A stretch of 64,000 nt of DNA from Neoechinorhynchus agilis (GCA_051530055.1 CM121341.1:14756001-14820000); one strand, 5' to 3'. Numbered from the stretch's first letter, positions 34,277 through 45,590 are shown. A program made the numbers and translations. Notes: generated from the letters alone by a model not told the origin.

Positions 34277-37200
34277 TCTGGCGACGAGGATGGGATCCCG
34301 TTGGGCGAAATCCTGAAGGATCAAGCAACCCAAATCAAGGAGTTGTTACAGCAACAGCAGCAACAGAATGCGATGATTATGGAGATGTTCAAAGTCATGA
34401 AATGTACTGGACAATTAGAAAACCCAGAAAAGAAGACAGTGAGTCCATTCCGACCATTCGATTACACAAAACAATCGTGGTGCGAGTATATGGAACAAGT
34501 GAATGAATACATGAAAGCGAATGGAATTGATGGAAGCGAGTATCAGAAATCAAGTTTGTTAGCCTGGATTGGGGCTGACACATATAAAACGATAAAGAAG
34601 ATAACAGCCGCTCAAGACTTAGTGAATATGCCATATAGTGAACTACTGGAGACGTTAGAGCGACATTTCCAGACAGAGGTTCATGAGATTTTGGCACGAT
34701 ATATGTTTAACTCCAAGAAGAAGAAGGAATGCCAAACACATGAAGAATGGGTGACGGAGTTGAGGGGAGCGGCACGCGGTTGTAATTTTTTCTCAGAGGA
34801 TATTAAGAATGAGAGAAACGCCGTGGAGAATCGGATTAAGGACCTCGTAATACTGAATACGCCAAATGACTCCCTTAGAAGGGTAGCAATACAATCCAAG
34901 GACATGACACTCGAAAGGCTGTTAGAATTAACGAAAACAATGGAGGCTAGCGATAATGCACAAAAGATAATCAGCGCAAGCAGGGAAAGTTATGTTAGAA
35001 ATCCGGATATAAATCGGATAGAGGGAAAGAGTTTCGAATCTCGAAGGAGAGGATGGAGCCAACGAAAAGTATACAGAGATAAAGATGCTCTGGACAACGA
35101 GGCTTGTAACAATTGTGGATGGTCACATAAACCTGGTTCAGGATGTCCGGCAACGAAATCACGTTGTCGCAAATGCAACAGAATCGGGCACTATGCACGT
35201 TGTTGTCGATCAAAAGTGTTTAAAGTGCGAGAAAGTCGAAATGGCACGAGATCCCCTTGCTTATCGATCAATAGTGATGTGGATGCGGATAAAATGGATA
35301 TAATCAATCGGGTGAGCGGTAGGAAGGTAGCCTGCTTAGACATACAGATCAACGCAAGACCAATAAGAATGGAGTTTGATACAGGTGCCACCGTCTCTAT
35401 CATTAACGAAAAGGTCTGGAAAGCAATAGGAAGTCCGAATTTGACGAATATAGGGAATTTAAGAGCATACGGTGGAAGTGAAGTATCACCAATGGGAAAG
35501 TGTACGGTAAAAGTCTCGGCTATGAACAAGACAAAGACGTTGTCTGTGGTTGTGGTAAGACGACCTGCTGTATGTCTATTTGGGTTGGATTGGGCAAATG
35601 CATTCAATATGGAATTACCAGCTAAAATTATCGAAATCAATAAGGTTGTGGAAACAAGTAGTCATGAAGACGTGATGATGCACCTTAAGAAAAATTACAG
35701 AGCTGTCTTCGAACCAAGTGTCACACCTATCAACAACATGGTGGTGAAATTATTCATGGAGCAGAATAAGCAACCGGTTAAATGGGCTCCGAGAAGGATT
35801 CCTTATTCTCTTCAACAACCGGTTAAGAACGAAATCGATCGATTGGTCGATGCAGGTATCCTCGTTCCCGTGGATAGCAATAAGGAAAGTCCCGATTGGT
35901 TGACACCGTTAGTAGTTGTTAGGAAACCTTCGGGGAAAATTCGTTTATGTGGGGATTTCCGAGTCACGATTAACAAATTTTTGAAAGACGGAACCCACAT
36001 AATGCCGACGTTCGAGGACATTGCTCATCAGATAGCGGGTAGTAGGTTGTACTCTGTAATCGATTTGAAAGAAGCTTACCTGCAACTACCAATGGATGAT
36101 GAAAGCAGTAAGTTACTATCGATCAGTACTCCATGGGGAACATATAGATTCACGAGATTACCATTCGGAATATCAGCCGCGCCAGCTATCTTCCAGAATT
36201 ACATCGATGATCTTCTCAAAGGAATCCAGGGAGTATGCGCGTATTTGGACGATATTATCATAGGAACCGAAAACATGACTACTCATCGGAAAACTTTGGA
36301 ACAAGTATTTCAACGTCTGCTGGATGTCAATCTCAAAGTATCACCTGAGAAATGTTCATTCATGAAGACCGAAGTGAAATATCTGGGGTATACCTTCAAA
36401 AACAACAGAATATGTGTGACGGATGATAAGACCATAGCTCTCACGAATGCAGTCAGTCCGCGAAATCAAAAGGAGCTTCGATCATTCCTCGGTTTAGCGA
36501 ACTTCCACAATCGATTTGTTCCAAATTTTCAGAATACATGCGAGCGTCTTTACAGGTTAGTTTCGTCTAAAAGTACATGGGAGTGGTCGGACGAACACCA
36601 GAATTGTTTGGACAATATTAAAGAAAGTTTGAAAAATTCTCAAGAACTCATCCCATTCGATGAGCGAACGCCAATAACGCTCACTTGTGATGCCAGCGAG
36701 CGAGGACTTGGCGCAGCGTTGTTTCATCGCACACCGGAGGGTCTTGTTCCGATAGCTTTTGCATCTCGACTATTGCAAGCAGCCGAACAAAATTATTCGT
36801 CGATTGAAAAGGAAGCCTTAGCCTTGGTATACGGAGTGAAATATTTTCACGAGTATTTATATGGACGTCGTTTTCAGTTACATACCGATCATAAACCATT
36901 AGAGTTTATTTTTGGAAGGAACAGAGAATTACCGAAGCTGACGAATAATAGAATAGTACGATGGGCACTTTTCCTGGCGCAATACGAATATGAGATCAGT
37001 CATATTCCAGGAATTGAAAATTCGATTGCGGATACACTGTCAAGGATGCCGGATCAAACAGCGAACGATATGAGCAGTGTCAGTGAAATAAAGTTGATCA
37101 GGCTAATCCAAACGGAGAAGACGGACCGTTTCGATTTAAGCATAGAAGGCTTACGAAAGGCCACAATGACGGATAAGCAGTTGGCGAAGGTGAAGCGTTG

Positions 37201-37408
37201 TTTAATCGAAGGATGGCCGAAACGATGCGGAGATGTATCTGCGGCTATTTACAATAGAAAGAATGAACTCAACATAGAAGACGGCATAGTGATGTATAAT
37301 CAAAGAATAGTGGTGCCAGAATCTCTCCGAAGCCATTTTCTTAAAATAATGCATCACGGACATCCAGGAGAGAACGCCATGAAGGCCTTATCGCGTTATT
37401 ATTGTTAG
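34247..37408 (+). CDS. Ty3/gypsy gag-protease-RT-RNase H polyprotein
   Basis: One frame of 1053 codons. Gag with a Gln-rich coiled start lies at residues 1-270. Two zinc-knuckle-like Cys/His boxes (CNNCGWSHKPGSGC and CRKCNRIGHYARCC) lie near 280-320. The aspartic protease has FDTGATVSI with DTG at 378-380. The RT has YLDD at 666-669. RNase H has CDASERGLGAALF near 813 and HTDHKPLEFIF near 880-890. The integrase zinc finger begins with HHGHPGENA near 1038. An in-frame TAG at 37406-37408 ends the frame before the catalytic core of integrase. The start codon lies inside the 5' LTR, so gag reads through the primer-binding site. The frame is otherwise open, which suggests a young insertion. Confidence 0.9.
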   Translation: MSLKKEYNATSGDEDGIPLGEILKDQATQIKELLQQQQQQNAMIMEMFKVMKCTGQLENPEKKTVSPFRPFDYTKQSWCEYMEQVNEYMKANGIDGSEYQKSSLLAWIGADTYKTIKKITAAQDLVNMPYSELLETLERHFQTEVHEILARYMFNSKKKKECQTHEEWVTELRGAARGCNFFSEDIKNERNAVENRIKDLVILNTPNDSLRRVAIQSKDMTLERLLELTKTMEASDNAQKIISASRESYVRNPDINRIEGKSFESRRRGWSQRKVYRDKDALDNEACNNCGWSHKPGSGCPATKSRCRKCNRIGHYARCCRSKVFKVRESRNGTRSPCLSINSDVDADKMDIINRVSGRKVACLDIQINARPIRMEFDTGATVSIINEKVWKAIGSPNLTNIGNLRAYGGSEVSPMGKCTVKVSAMNKTKTLSVVVVRRPAVCLFGLDWANAFNMELPAKIIEINKVVETSSHEDVMMHLKKNYRAVFEPSVTPINNMVVKLFMEQNKQPVKWAPRRIPYSLQQPVKNEIDRLVDAGILVPVDSNKESPDWLTPLVVVRKPSGKIRLCGDFRVTINKFLKDGTHIMPTFEDIAHQIAGSRLYSVIDLKEAYLQLPMDDESSKLLSISTPWGTYRFTRLPFGISAAPAIFQNYIDDLLKGIQGVCAYLDDIIIGTENMTTHRKTLEQVFQRLLDVNLKVSPEKCSFMKTEVKYLGYTFKNNRICVTDDKTIALTNAVSPRNQKELRSFLGLANFHNRFVPNFQNTCERLYRLVSSKSTWEWSDEHQNCLDNIKESLKNSQELIPFDERTPITLTCDASERGLGAALFHRTPEGLVPIAFASRLLQAAEQNYSSIEKEALALVYGVKYFHEYLYGRRFQLHTDHKPLEFIFGRNRELPKLTNNRIVRWALFLAQYEYEISHIPGIENSIADTLSRMPDQTANDMSSVSEIKLIRLIQTEKTDRFDLSIEGLRKATMTDKQLAKVKRCLIEGWPKRCGDVSAAIYNRKNELNIEDGIVMYNQRIVVPESLRSHFLKIMHHGHPGENAMKALSRYYC

Positions 37409-38485
37409 TGGCCGGAATTGGATCACGACATTATTAGGGAAATAAATACCTGCCAAAATTGTCAACGATTGCGCCCTGAAGCACGCGAGGTCCCGTTGAT
37501 CAATTGGGATGTTCCACAAGGTCCTGGTAAGCGAATACATCTGGACATAGCCGGCCCTATCGAAGGAAAGTTGTAACTGGTGGCAATGGACGCATACACA
37601 AAATGACCCGAAGTATGGTCTGGCAACAATTTCTCAACGGATAATGTCGTCAATCGATTACGCGAATTATTTGTGAGATTTGAGGTACCAGAAACAATCG
37701 TTTCCGATAATGGTCCCCAATTTGCGAGCCACGAATTCAGAGCGTTCTGTCAAGCTAATGGAATCGATGCTGTGCGAACAACCCCATATCATCCGAAAAC
37801 TAATGGATTGGTGGAGAGATTCATAAAGACGTTAAAATTAAGGGCGTTGTTGACCAAGACTACGGATAGAAAGAGAGACATCCAAAGGTTTCTACTCGCA
37901 TATCGAAATACACCGCACAGCACTACTGGAAAAGCGCCATCGGAGTTAATGTAAGGAAGGAGAATAGCCACATGTCTAGATAACCTACGACCAACAACGG
38001 AGAAGACGATCAAACGAAATCTGAGAAAGATGAAAGAGCGACATGACGGTAAAAGCGAAATAAGGAAATTCGACGAAAATGATACAGTTTGGGTACGAGA
38101 TAGCAGACGAAATGAATGGAATGAAGGCATCGTCCTAGCTCAGACTGGACCAAACTCGTACCGAATCAAAACAGGGAAAGATAGACAGCGATATCACGCG
38201 GATCAAATAAGAACGAGAATCCATGACCAAGAGTCACCAAAAAAAGAGACAGTAGATTGGGAACCCGAAAAAAAGAAAGAAAGCGAAAACATTATGGGAC
38301 CACGACCTATCGAAAAAGAAGACAGAACCTGTGAAGGCGAAGATAGAGTTGAAACAGGTACAGAGGAAAAGATAGCGATCCCGGAATTGAGACGAAGCTC
38401 TAGAAACCGAAGGAGACCCACAAAACCATATGATCAATATCTCAGAGGGGGAGAAGATGTGATAGGTCGATTAACACGTTTTTAA
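37409..38485 (+). pseudogene. Ty3/gypsy integrase, interrupted by stops
   Basis: Continues in the same frame as the polyprotein. CQNCQ completes the zinc finger. HLDIAGP, VSDNGPQF and NGLVERFIKT hold the D-D-E residues. Stops at 37406-37408, near 37575, near 37604 and near 37952 interrupt it. The last 150 codons (38030-38485) are open and carry the QTGPNSYRI motif and a basic tail (RRSSRNRRRPTKP). Integrase is therefore not made intact by this copy. Confidence 0.85.
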
Positions 38486-38565
38486 TCGATTGGTCGACTG
38501 GTCGATTAACACACGCTTAATCGATTGAATAAAAAATGTCGCTTAAAAAAGAATACAATGCGACA
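38458..38565 (+). repeat. 3' LTR of the Ty3/gypsy element
   Basis: 108 bp, TG...CA, followed by target duplication tgtcc. Confidence 0.9.
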
Positions 38566-38570
38566 TGTCC

Positions 38571-40130
38571 CAAATAATGAATTATGATAGAATACAAACA
38601 TAGCTTTGTAATTACTTATAAAAACTCGAAAACCAGTTATATTTCGAAGCGGGTGATACTGGCAAGAAAAGTGGCCAAAGCAGATATTATTTGCCTCCAT
38701 TAAAGAGGACCACGTGCCACTTTAACATCACCCCGATTGACCACTTTCTTATTAGGTGAGTTGCAAACTCTGGTTAGAGAATATCTTCGCCCAAAACTTT
38801 TATACCAAACCTTTCGATACAAATAATCAGCATCGATAATTTTACGAAGAAAAATGATGAGAGGATAATTTTATGTAATATTTACATGCCTCCCAGAAAA
38901 GTAGGAAAGTTTTTAAAAGATAAGGATCAATAGCTGATGGATTGGGTGCCAGACACCATTTGAGGGGATTTTAATTCCAAATCCTTAAGCGCTTTAAAAA
39001 ATGGGAATATAAATAGAAAATTATGGTAACTCCCTAACCATCATTCCACAATTATATACGAGCAGAGTGCATTCATATATTGATGCTTATCTGTTAAAGA
39101 AATGGATAGACTCGTCTGTAAGAGTTATGGAACAAATGCTGGACCAACGTGCTATGGGATACGACCTAATTAAATTAGAGTTTGGGTAATTTGATTTAAA
39201 GATGAGGGTAACATTTAACACCGAAAGAGCCCTTAAATTTAATACTCAAATAAAGGAGGGTTAACAAGGCAGGGAATCACGCCGACAGAAATGAACAGCA
39301 TTATAACCCGGGCTGCAAATGATAATTTGGTTGTTTTTGCTTACGTACACAAGGGAAGGCCGTCGAGGAACACAAATGCTCTAATGAGACTGGCTATAAT
39401 AAATCAACTGGGGGGGAAATTTGACATTTTGTAAATATTTCAAATCTGAATTTTATCAATCACTGGCTAATGAGAGTATAACAAAAGACAGATTAAAGCT
39501 GAAGTCGGTAAAAAAATACTGCTCAAAATTTTGGGGTATACTTTTACAAAAAAATGGGTAGAGTAGAAGAGTAAAGCGGTTAATTGGATAGGGTCGATAT
39601 CATACGCCGAGAGGGTCGGCCAAATTTTATATAAAAATCTATTTTTATAGTGGTAGCTTTGCTCACATGGTTTCCAAGAAATGTCAAGGACACGATGCTG
39701 CTATCCAAGGAGGAGCTAGAGGCCTATTGGGGTAATGTTAATTCATTTGCTAATAATTCCATATCGTGTTCACCTAAGGTGATTAAATTGATAAATCAAT
39801 AGATTAAAGATCAGCTCCTTAATCTATGAAATAGAAGACTAAAATTTGAAGAGCTTTTCGAATTTAATAAAGTAAGAAAGGTAATTTTACAAAAAAAAAC
39901 CCAAAGTTATAGAAAATCCGGGGGGATGTGCGATTAATATCTATTTAAATTTCCCATAAAAAATAACACGAGGGTTTTAGGAATGGGCTTTTCCTCAACC
40001 CGAGGAAGAACTACAATGAATTCGAATCTGGGCTCACTTTTTATAAATAATAAAATTAAATTATAGAATAAATATATTGAAGCAGGTCATAGCAAATCCC
40101 ATACCCATTTTTAAATCTATGTTAGGAGGA
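38571..40130 (+). pseudogene. LINE endonuclease/RT relic, copy A
   Basis: The plus strand has broken pieces of an APE-type endonuclease (NIYMPPRKVGKFLKD, then GDFNSKSLS near 38960). A stretch equivalent to 49990-50870 follows, with GITPTEMNSIITRAANDN and AYVHKGRPSRNTNALMRL. The catalytic RT part has been deleted: sequence matching 50880-51500 is missing at about 39955. A closing part matching 51500-51690 follows. Confidence 0.7.
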
Positions 40131-40358
40131 GCGTTTTCTTTCTTTGGACGACGGAATCAATACAGAAGGAAGGATCAAGGGGAAATGGAGTGAGATCGCG
40201 ATGATCAACAAGCAAGGCAATATAATAAAATACGATTGTTATTGTGACGTCTCTCACCCGGACATTTATTTTAATGTCATATATCATTGTCTTCGGGGTG
40301 AATTTGATTGTGCGTTGGCGAATCCTGTCCCCGGTGTTTTCGTTACTCATTTATTTTA

Positions 40359-40392
40359 GAAATATTTCGCAAGGTTTCCCTTGCCTCTTCAG
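40359..40392 (-). ncRNA. Hammerhead-ribozyme-like core at PLE 3' end
   Basis: On the minus strand, CTGAAGA is followed by a six-pair stem (GCAAGG with CCTTGC, loop GAAA) and then GAAATATT. It lies 3' of the PLE coding region. One extra base lies before the stem, as in the other copies. Confidence 0.55.
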
Positions 40393-40575
40393 TCTCTAAA
40401 ATGGAGGACATAGACAGCATGCACAGCCGGTCACGTCTGGATGTAGCTCATATCCGCGGGTTTGCTAATACCCGAAGTCTGGGGAGTTCCATCCGCACAC
40501 ACCTCTTGCGGTTTGTTGCCGACTAATTTGCCCGTCATGCTACGCAACTTTGGTAGCACCAGCGTGTGGTTTGAT

Positions 40576-42255
40576 TTATTGCCTTCCATCGTCGGATTTC
40601 CCCCGGATGTGAATGGCCTCAAGAATCAGTCTTCTTCTAAGATCCGGTTCGTTGGTTATGAATCTCGCCTTTTCAAAATCCACCTTGTGCTGGATTGTTT
40701 GCTGGTGGTTCGAGATTGCTGAGGATTTGTCGAATGTCCTGCAAGCTTGTTTATGCTGCGAAATCCGTTCCTGATCCCTTGCGTGGTTTGTCCAATGTAG
40801 ACCTTTTGGCATTCTGCACATGGGATTTTGTATATCCCTAAATTGGTCTCTTGCTTGGTTTTCCTCTTGAGAATGCCCGCAACGGATGCGCCCCGTTTGT
40901 TGTAGATCAAAAGATTTGGAGCGAGGTAGTTGAAGCGCCTCAGTTTTTCGGTCGTGTTGTCACTTATGTGGTTAAAGCCACTGTATTTGAGGGAGATGCT
41001 CGCGGTATCCTTTTTCTTGCGATGGCCGCTATGTGTTGCCTTTTTCAGACTGATTTTGATGGCATATTCAGGGTAGCCTCGTTCCCAATCCCTGCTTTCT
41101 GAAGAAATCATCCTGGCCCTCTTGAAGTAGGACGTTGCCGCTGTTATTTTATAGTGGAACGGTTGGTTGCTCGACCAGTGAGGTGAACCCCATGCTATAC
41201 CTGGTTTGCGGTAGAGCTGTGTTTTGATGTTGCCTTTATCATCGTGTTTTATCTTTACGTCCAAAAAGGAGATAGCCCCTTCTTCATCTTCCTGAGTCAT
41301 TGACAACTGGATGTTTGGATCCTCCATGTTGAGTGGAATGCTTAGGTCTCCCATGCTCGTTTCATCATCAGTGACTATGAACACGTCGTCAACATAGCGA
41401 TACCACTTTTTGATGTAGGGTTGCTTCTTCAAGAAGTTGTTTTCCCATCTTCTCATGTAGAGATAAGCTAGAGTGGGTGCCAGAGGTGAACCCATTGCAA
41501 CTCCGTCGCGTTGTTCATAGAAAAGTTGATCGAATTCAAAAACGGTCTTGCATGTGCACCACTGCAGTAGAGTTATCCACATTTTATGATCAAGGCGCGG
41601 TTCTTCGCATTGATTGTGTAGAAGTTCAGCTGCTATGGAAATTGTCTCTTGGAGTGGAATGTTGGTAAATAAGGACGTTACGTCGGCCGTGAAGAATTTG
41701 CACTGTTCATACTTTTCCAGTCGCACTCGGGACGGAGTGTTCGGCATAACGCTTCTTATTAGTGCATTGATTCTACGGGTCAAACGATGATTGAAGGCAA
41801 TGTAGCTGGCTATTATTGGTCGGTATTGTATCGTTGGTTTGTGTATTTTTGGGGAAAGATACGAGAAGGAAGCCCTGGCTGTAGAAGACCTCGTCTGTTG
41901 ATGAAAGTGCTCAGTAATCGTGTTATTTTTCCGTAGAGTCCTCAAGAATTCATTTAGTTGTGTCTCCCGTTTTTCTGTTGGATTGGAACTGAGTGTGATG
42001 AACTTGCCAGAGTCCAGCAGACTGTGGGCCGCATCGGTATACTCTTCAATATCTACTGCAACTAGGGCACGTCCCTTGTCCGATTTAAGGATTGTAACTG
42101 CCTGGTCATTCTTAAGTTGTTTGATTACTGTGCATTCTGGGTTACAGATACCCTTGCTTCCGGCTCTCGCGATCATATCATATTCTGCTGCTTCACAGGT
42201 TACGTCTGAAGCGGTATGTATGCGTAGCTCCATGTCACATCTAATCTGGGTTTCA
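40576..42255 (-). pseudogene. Penelope-like element: RT and GIY-YIG endonuclease
   Basis: The minus-strand frame from 42233 (525 codons) holds the PLE RT: ILKSDKGRALVAVD, FFTADVTSLFTNIPL, DGVAMGSPLAPTLAYLYM, YRYVDDVFIV (YVDD at residues 280-283) and AISFLDVKI. Next is the start of the GIY-YIG nuclease (LGIYKIPCAECQKVYIGQT). A frameshift near 40745 moves the rest into another frame (RISQHKQACRTFDKSS, HKVDFEKARFITNE, RRRLILEAIHI; to 40576). The N-terminal third is missing, so the copy is 5'-truncated. It abuts the 3' end of a second PLE, as in tandem PLE insertions. This is the best-preserved PLE in the window. Confidence 0.85.
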
Positions 42256-42269
42256 CATATTCGACGTGA

Positions 42270-42303
42270 TCGAATTTTCGAGACTCGCCGGTCTCCTCTT
42301 CAG
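42270..42303 (-). ncRNA. Hammerhead-ribozyme-like core, left arm
   Basis: Minus strand: CTGAAGA, a GAGAC/GTCTC stem with loop CGGCGA, then GAAAATTC. The four bases AATT after the GAA could act as a minimal palindromic stem III. Confidence 0.5.
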
Positions 42304-43509
42304 GTGTTGTCAACATCTAAAACATAAACAAGCGCTCGCTCAACATCAATTTACGTTTTGATTCAGGACCCCGGGTCCGTCATGCCCGTTAGCAGAGGCG
42401 CAATTTTCCGTGCTGCAACCCGTGGGGAACTTAGGTCATGAGCGGATATCTGCGGTTGATAACTTCAGGTTCACATTCCCTTTGTTGCCTTCCATACGCT
42501 CTTGTCGCTCGGCCTGTTCTATCATCATGGACTCCATTATGTGCCTTCGTTGTAGGTGATCCTCGCTCATTAACATTGCTGCATTTTCAAATCCGATAGA
42601 GTGCGAGTTTTCGTGCGCATCGTTCAACATCGCTGACGTCGTGCCCGCGTCCGCATGAAATAACGGTGTTGTCTAATGCGCATGTCCAGCTCCTGCATTG
42701 TTTGACCGATGTACATGGCTTCGCAATCTAGACAGGGAATAGCGTACACTCCTCGAACACCCTTTCGCATCGGTTTGCGTTTGAAAATGCCAGCCAATGT
42801 GGGACCACTTTTCGTGAAGATCACTGCGTCTGGATCGCTCTTAGAACGGTGTACTTGTAAGGCTGGGTTCTCGTTCGAAGATGGATTCTATGAGCAAGTC
42901 GAAGGAATTTCTATGGGATCGCCGTTAGACCAGTGTTGGCTGATCTTTACATGCGCGAATGAGAATCTGATATTCGGGAGAGGCTACCCGTTATCCAACA
43001 CTGGTGGAGGTATGTTGATGACGTCTGCATGATCACAACGGTGAATCCAAGCACAGTTGACCTACAAACGATGCTAAACGCGCGCGACTCGAATATCCGA
43101 GGGACAGTTACTCAATGCAGGAGCTGGACATGCGCATTAGACAACACCGTTATTTCATGCGGACGGGGGCACGACGTCAGCGATGTTGAACGATGCGCAC
43201 GAAAACTCGCACTCTATCGGATTTGAAAATGCAGCAATGTTAATGAGCGAGGATCACCTACAACGAAGGCACATAATGGAGTCCATGATGATAGAACAGG
43301 CCGAGCGACAAGAGCGTATGGAAGGCAACAAAGGGAATGTGAACCTGAAGTTATCAACCGCAGATATCCGCTCATGACCTAAGTTCCCCACGGGTTGCAG
43401 CACGGAAAATTGCGCCTCTGCTAACGGGCATGACGGACCCGGGGTCCTGAGTCAAAACGTAAATTGATGTTGAGCGAGCGCTTGTTTATGTTTTAGATGT
43501 TGACAACAC

Positions 43510-43542
43510 CTGAAGAGGAGACCGGCGAGTCTCGAAAATTCG
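43510..43542 (+). ncRNA. Hammerhead-ribozyme-like core, right arm
   Basis: Inverted copy of the left-arm motif, with CTGAAGA at 43510-43516. Confidence 0.5.
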
Positions 43543-43724
43543 ATCAAATAAATAAATGTCCGGGTGAGAGACGTCACAAAATCAATCATACTATCCGACC
43601 AAAGCTACAACTTGGCCTTATAATAAAATACATTAAAGGAAACGATGCGATACAATTAGTTAAGATTTTTAACAAGATCAATCAATTCGATAAAAACAAC
43701 AATTTTTACAATAAACATTAGACA

Positions 43725-43900
43725 ATCAAAAAAGAATATACAAATGAGTCATACACACAATTAAGACTAGTAATAAGAGCCATTTGGTTATTTAAATTTT
43801 TGTTAGGTGTGGTCTATAAAATCCGACTACAGACGTACTCAATAATACCTTTTGTTATTTTTGGCTGCTACCTGAACATGCCGAATTATTATTTCAATTA
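43725..43900 (+). pseudogene. LINE ORF2 C-terminal fragment
   Basis: The plus strand is open for about 55 codons (YTNESYTQLRLVIRAIWLFK, then VIFGCYLNMPNYYFN) and leads to the LINE 3' end at 44013, just before the target duplication. The assignment rests on position; the sequence has no diagnostic motif. Confidence 0.45.
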
Positions 43901-44013
43901 ATTCCTTCTTAATCTAGAGCCTCGAAGATCAGCCAAATGGAGAATTTGTTGGACGACTGGAATCGAGAATGTTGGATAGTACTTATCGTGTATGCATTCT
44001 GTTCTTAATAAAA

Positions 44014-45590
44014 CAATAAGGGCGTCATCGAAATCGGAATAAATATCGAAGTTAAAAGTTTAGTAGAAATCGCACAGATTTCGGAACAAGTTTAGTAAAA
44101 ACCGTTCATCGAATCCCATTGCGAATGAATTTGAGGTCAAAAGCTAAAATATAAATAGCCTTCAAATAGGAAATTATGAGTGTTGAGACAAACACAAAAA
44201 ATTTGAAAAAGTACAAATTATTCGCGATTAAGTCTTATTGAAACAAAATTCGTGAATTAAAAGTTGTAAACATTTTTTGCAACACCGCAAATCAATTACT
44301 ATTAATCGGATATTGGCTTTAAAATTTAGCTTATCAAACGCCTCCGAGATTTAGGAATCCCTACACCCTTCTTCTCACGCATTTTCCGTACCCTATCTCT
44401 ACAAATTCCACTTCTACTTAAATTTACCCCCCTCACCTACGGTTATACCGTCTATTGCAACGTACCAAATCTCAAATCCTTCGTCTTGAAAGGTTTCATA
44501 AGCGAGCATTTAAAATTCGAACAACTGACTTTCCCCCTCTGACTTGATAACTTCAAGAAATTTTCATAAAACAATCAAAACGCATATCAACACTACCACC
44601 ATAATTTTTTCCACATTTTGTTCCCCTTTTCACACCAGCACAACACTCGTAATCCGAATTCGTTTAATCCTCCTATGCCTAGCACCTTCCTATACCTAAG
44701 CACCTTCTTCCATACGGCCGAATTTTCTCGAATATCATGACCTGAGATGAACCCGAAATGAACCTGAGGAAAAACCAAACCTTAAAAGCGCTCAAGCAAA
44801 CAACAACCACCAATTCCCACCCGGACGGATATCCCCAGGCCCAGAGATTTCCACTCGAACGGACAAGCCAAAAAACGAATAACTCTGTGTTTTTTAAGGA
44901 CCCAAAGGTACATTGGTCTAATTTCTTAAACACAAAATTTAATAAAACGTGTTATTATTATGCACTTAATCCAAAATAAAATCCACATTGGAGTTTGTAG
45001 CTAGTCGTTTCGGTTTGAAGTCATTTGGACAAAATAAAAAATCGTTTATCCACTAAAATAATATTTGTTATACATAATGAAATTTTGTGAATTTAAAAGT
45101 ATAGGGAATTTAACGATAAAACGTTATTGCACTACTCTGATTACCAGAATACGTTATTGAATTTTTAAATGACTCAATTTTTACATTCGGTACAAAAAAT
45201 TTAGACTTAGCAACTATTATACGAAGAATAACGTACATTAACGGTAAATTTTCTTGTAACGATTTTCCATGAAGTACTCGAAGATTCCCAGTGTTCGAGC
45301 ACAAAAATTACCTGAAACAAACAGTAGAGTAGAATAAAAAAACAAGCGAAATTCTCCGAACGAAAATCATTTCGGCTGCATTTGCCAACAAAAACTCTTT
45401 GTTTGCAGTCAACCATTGGCCATTCACGAAAAAGGAGATCTTCGAATGCCGTTATCGATGTGATTTCCGGATTCAGTATAAGATTAACAAGCAATCGAGC
45501 GCAAGCAGCGCATCCTTCCTATTACATCTTGTTAATAAGCACCACGTTTGATCCAGATTTAATGCCCTCACAATAAATTTGCAGTATTTA
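44014..45590 (-). pseudogene. Myotubularin-like gene, rest of copy 3 (broken)
   Basis: The exon split by the LINE resumes at 44014-44145. The preceding exon is at about 45312-45582 (minus strand: NPEITSITAFEDLLFREW, NDFRSENFACF), but it has stops where the intact copy reads NNMEYEGY. Between them, 44330-44980 is C-rich and AT-rich noncoding sequence also found at 52590-53240. All upstream exons (GRAM part) are absent; the next mucin unit starts at about 45590. Confidence 0.75.

Larger units (their letters stand above)
34122..38570 (+). mobile_element. Ty3/gypsy LTR retrotransposon, near full length
   Basis: 5' LTR 34127-34276 and 3' LTR 38458-38565, both TG...CA and ending GCGACA. Target duplication tgtcc at 34122-34126 and 38566-38570. 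The primer-binding stretch TGGCGACGAGGATGGGA starts two bases after the 5' LTR. The polypurine tract AGGGGGAGAAGA directly precedes the 3' LTR and is identical to that of the element at 17.1-19.6 kb. The 5' LTR carries about 42 bp that the 3' LTR lacks. No env-like frame is present. The element lies inside the LINE. Confidence 0.93.
42270..43545. mobile_element. Second PLE family: palindromic pair of 3' ends
   Basis: Two arms are inverted copies of one PLE 3' end: 42270 to about 42698 (minus sense) and about 43117-43545 (plus sense). Each carries the same 64-codon frame (HENSHSIGFENAAMLMSE, the end of the GIY-YIG nuclease) and a hammerhead-like core. Between them the minus strand has GVYAIPCLDCEAMYIGQT (42770-42710), and the plus strand has RT pieces (EGISMGSPL, then WWRYVDDVCMITT near 43005-43040) joined directly to the nuclease end by a deletion. 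The inverted repeat extends past the PLE into about 30 bp of LINE flank (40240-40270 and 43545-43580). Confidence 0.8.
32783..44024 (+). mobile_element. LINE insertion with 11-bp TSD, carrying nested elements
   Basis: The target caataagggcg is duplicated at 32783-32793 and 44014-44024, inside a myotubularin-like exon. The intact exon in other units shows the unbroken site. Contents on the plus strand: a leader, an ORF1 relic with zinc knuckles (33318-33790), endonuclease pieces (about 38880-38990), a region shared with the copy at 50.1-50.9 kb, and a C-terminal piece near 43730-43890. The RT core is deleted (junction near 39955). A Ty3/gypsy element (34127-38565) and two PLE segments (about 40271-43545) sit inside it. 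Confidence 0.85.

Noticed and set aside
34395-34697. Minus-strand frames opposite the gypsy polyprotein
   Set aside because: Shadows of the 1053-codon plus-strand frame with conserved protease, RT and RNase H motifs.
44330-44980. Possible gene in the C-rich block shared by 44.3-45.0 and 52.6-53.2 kb
   Set aside because: The two copies differ by indels that break every frame; no motif seen.
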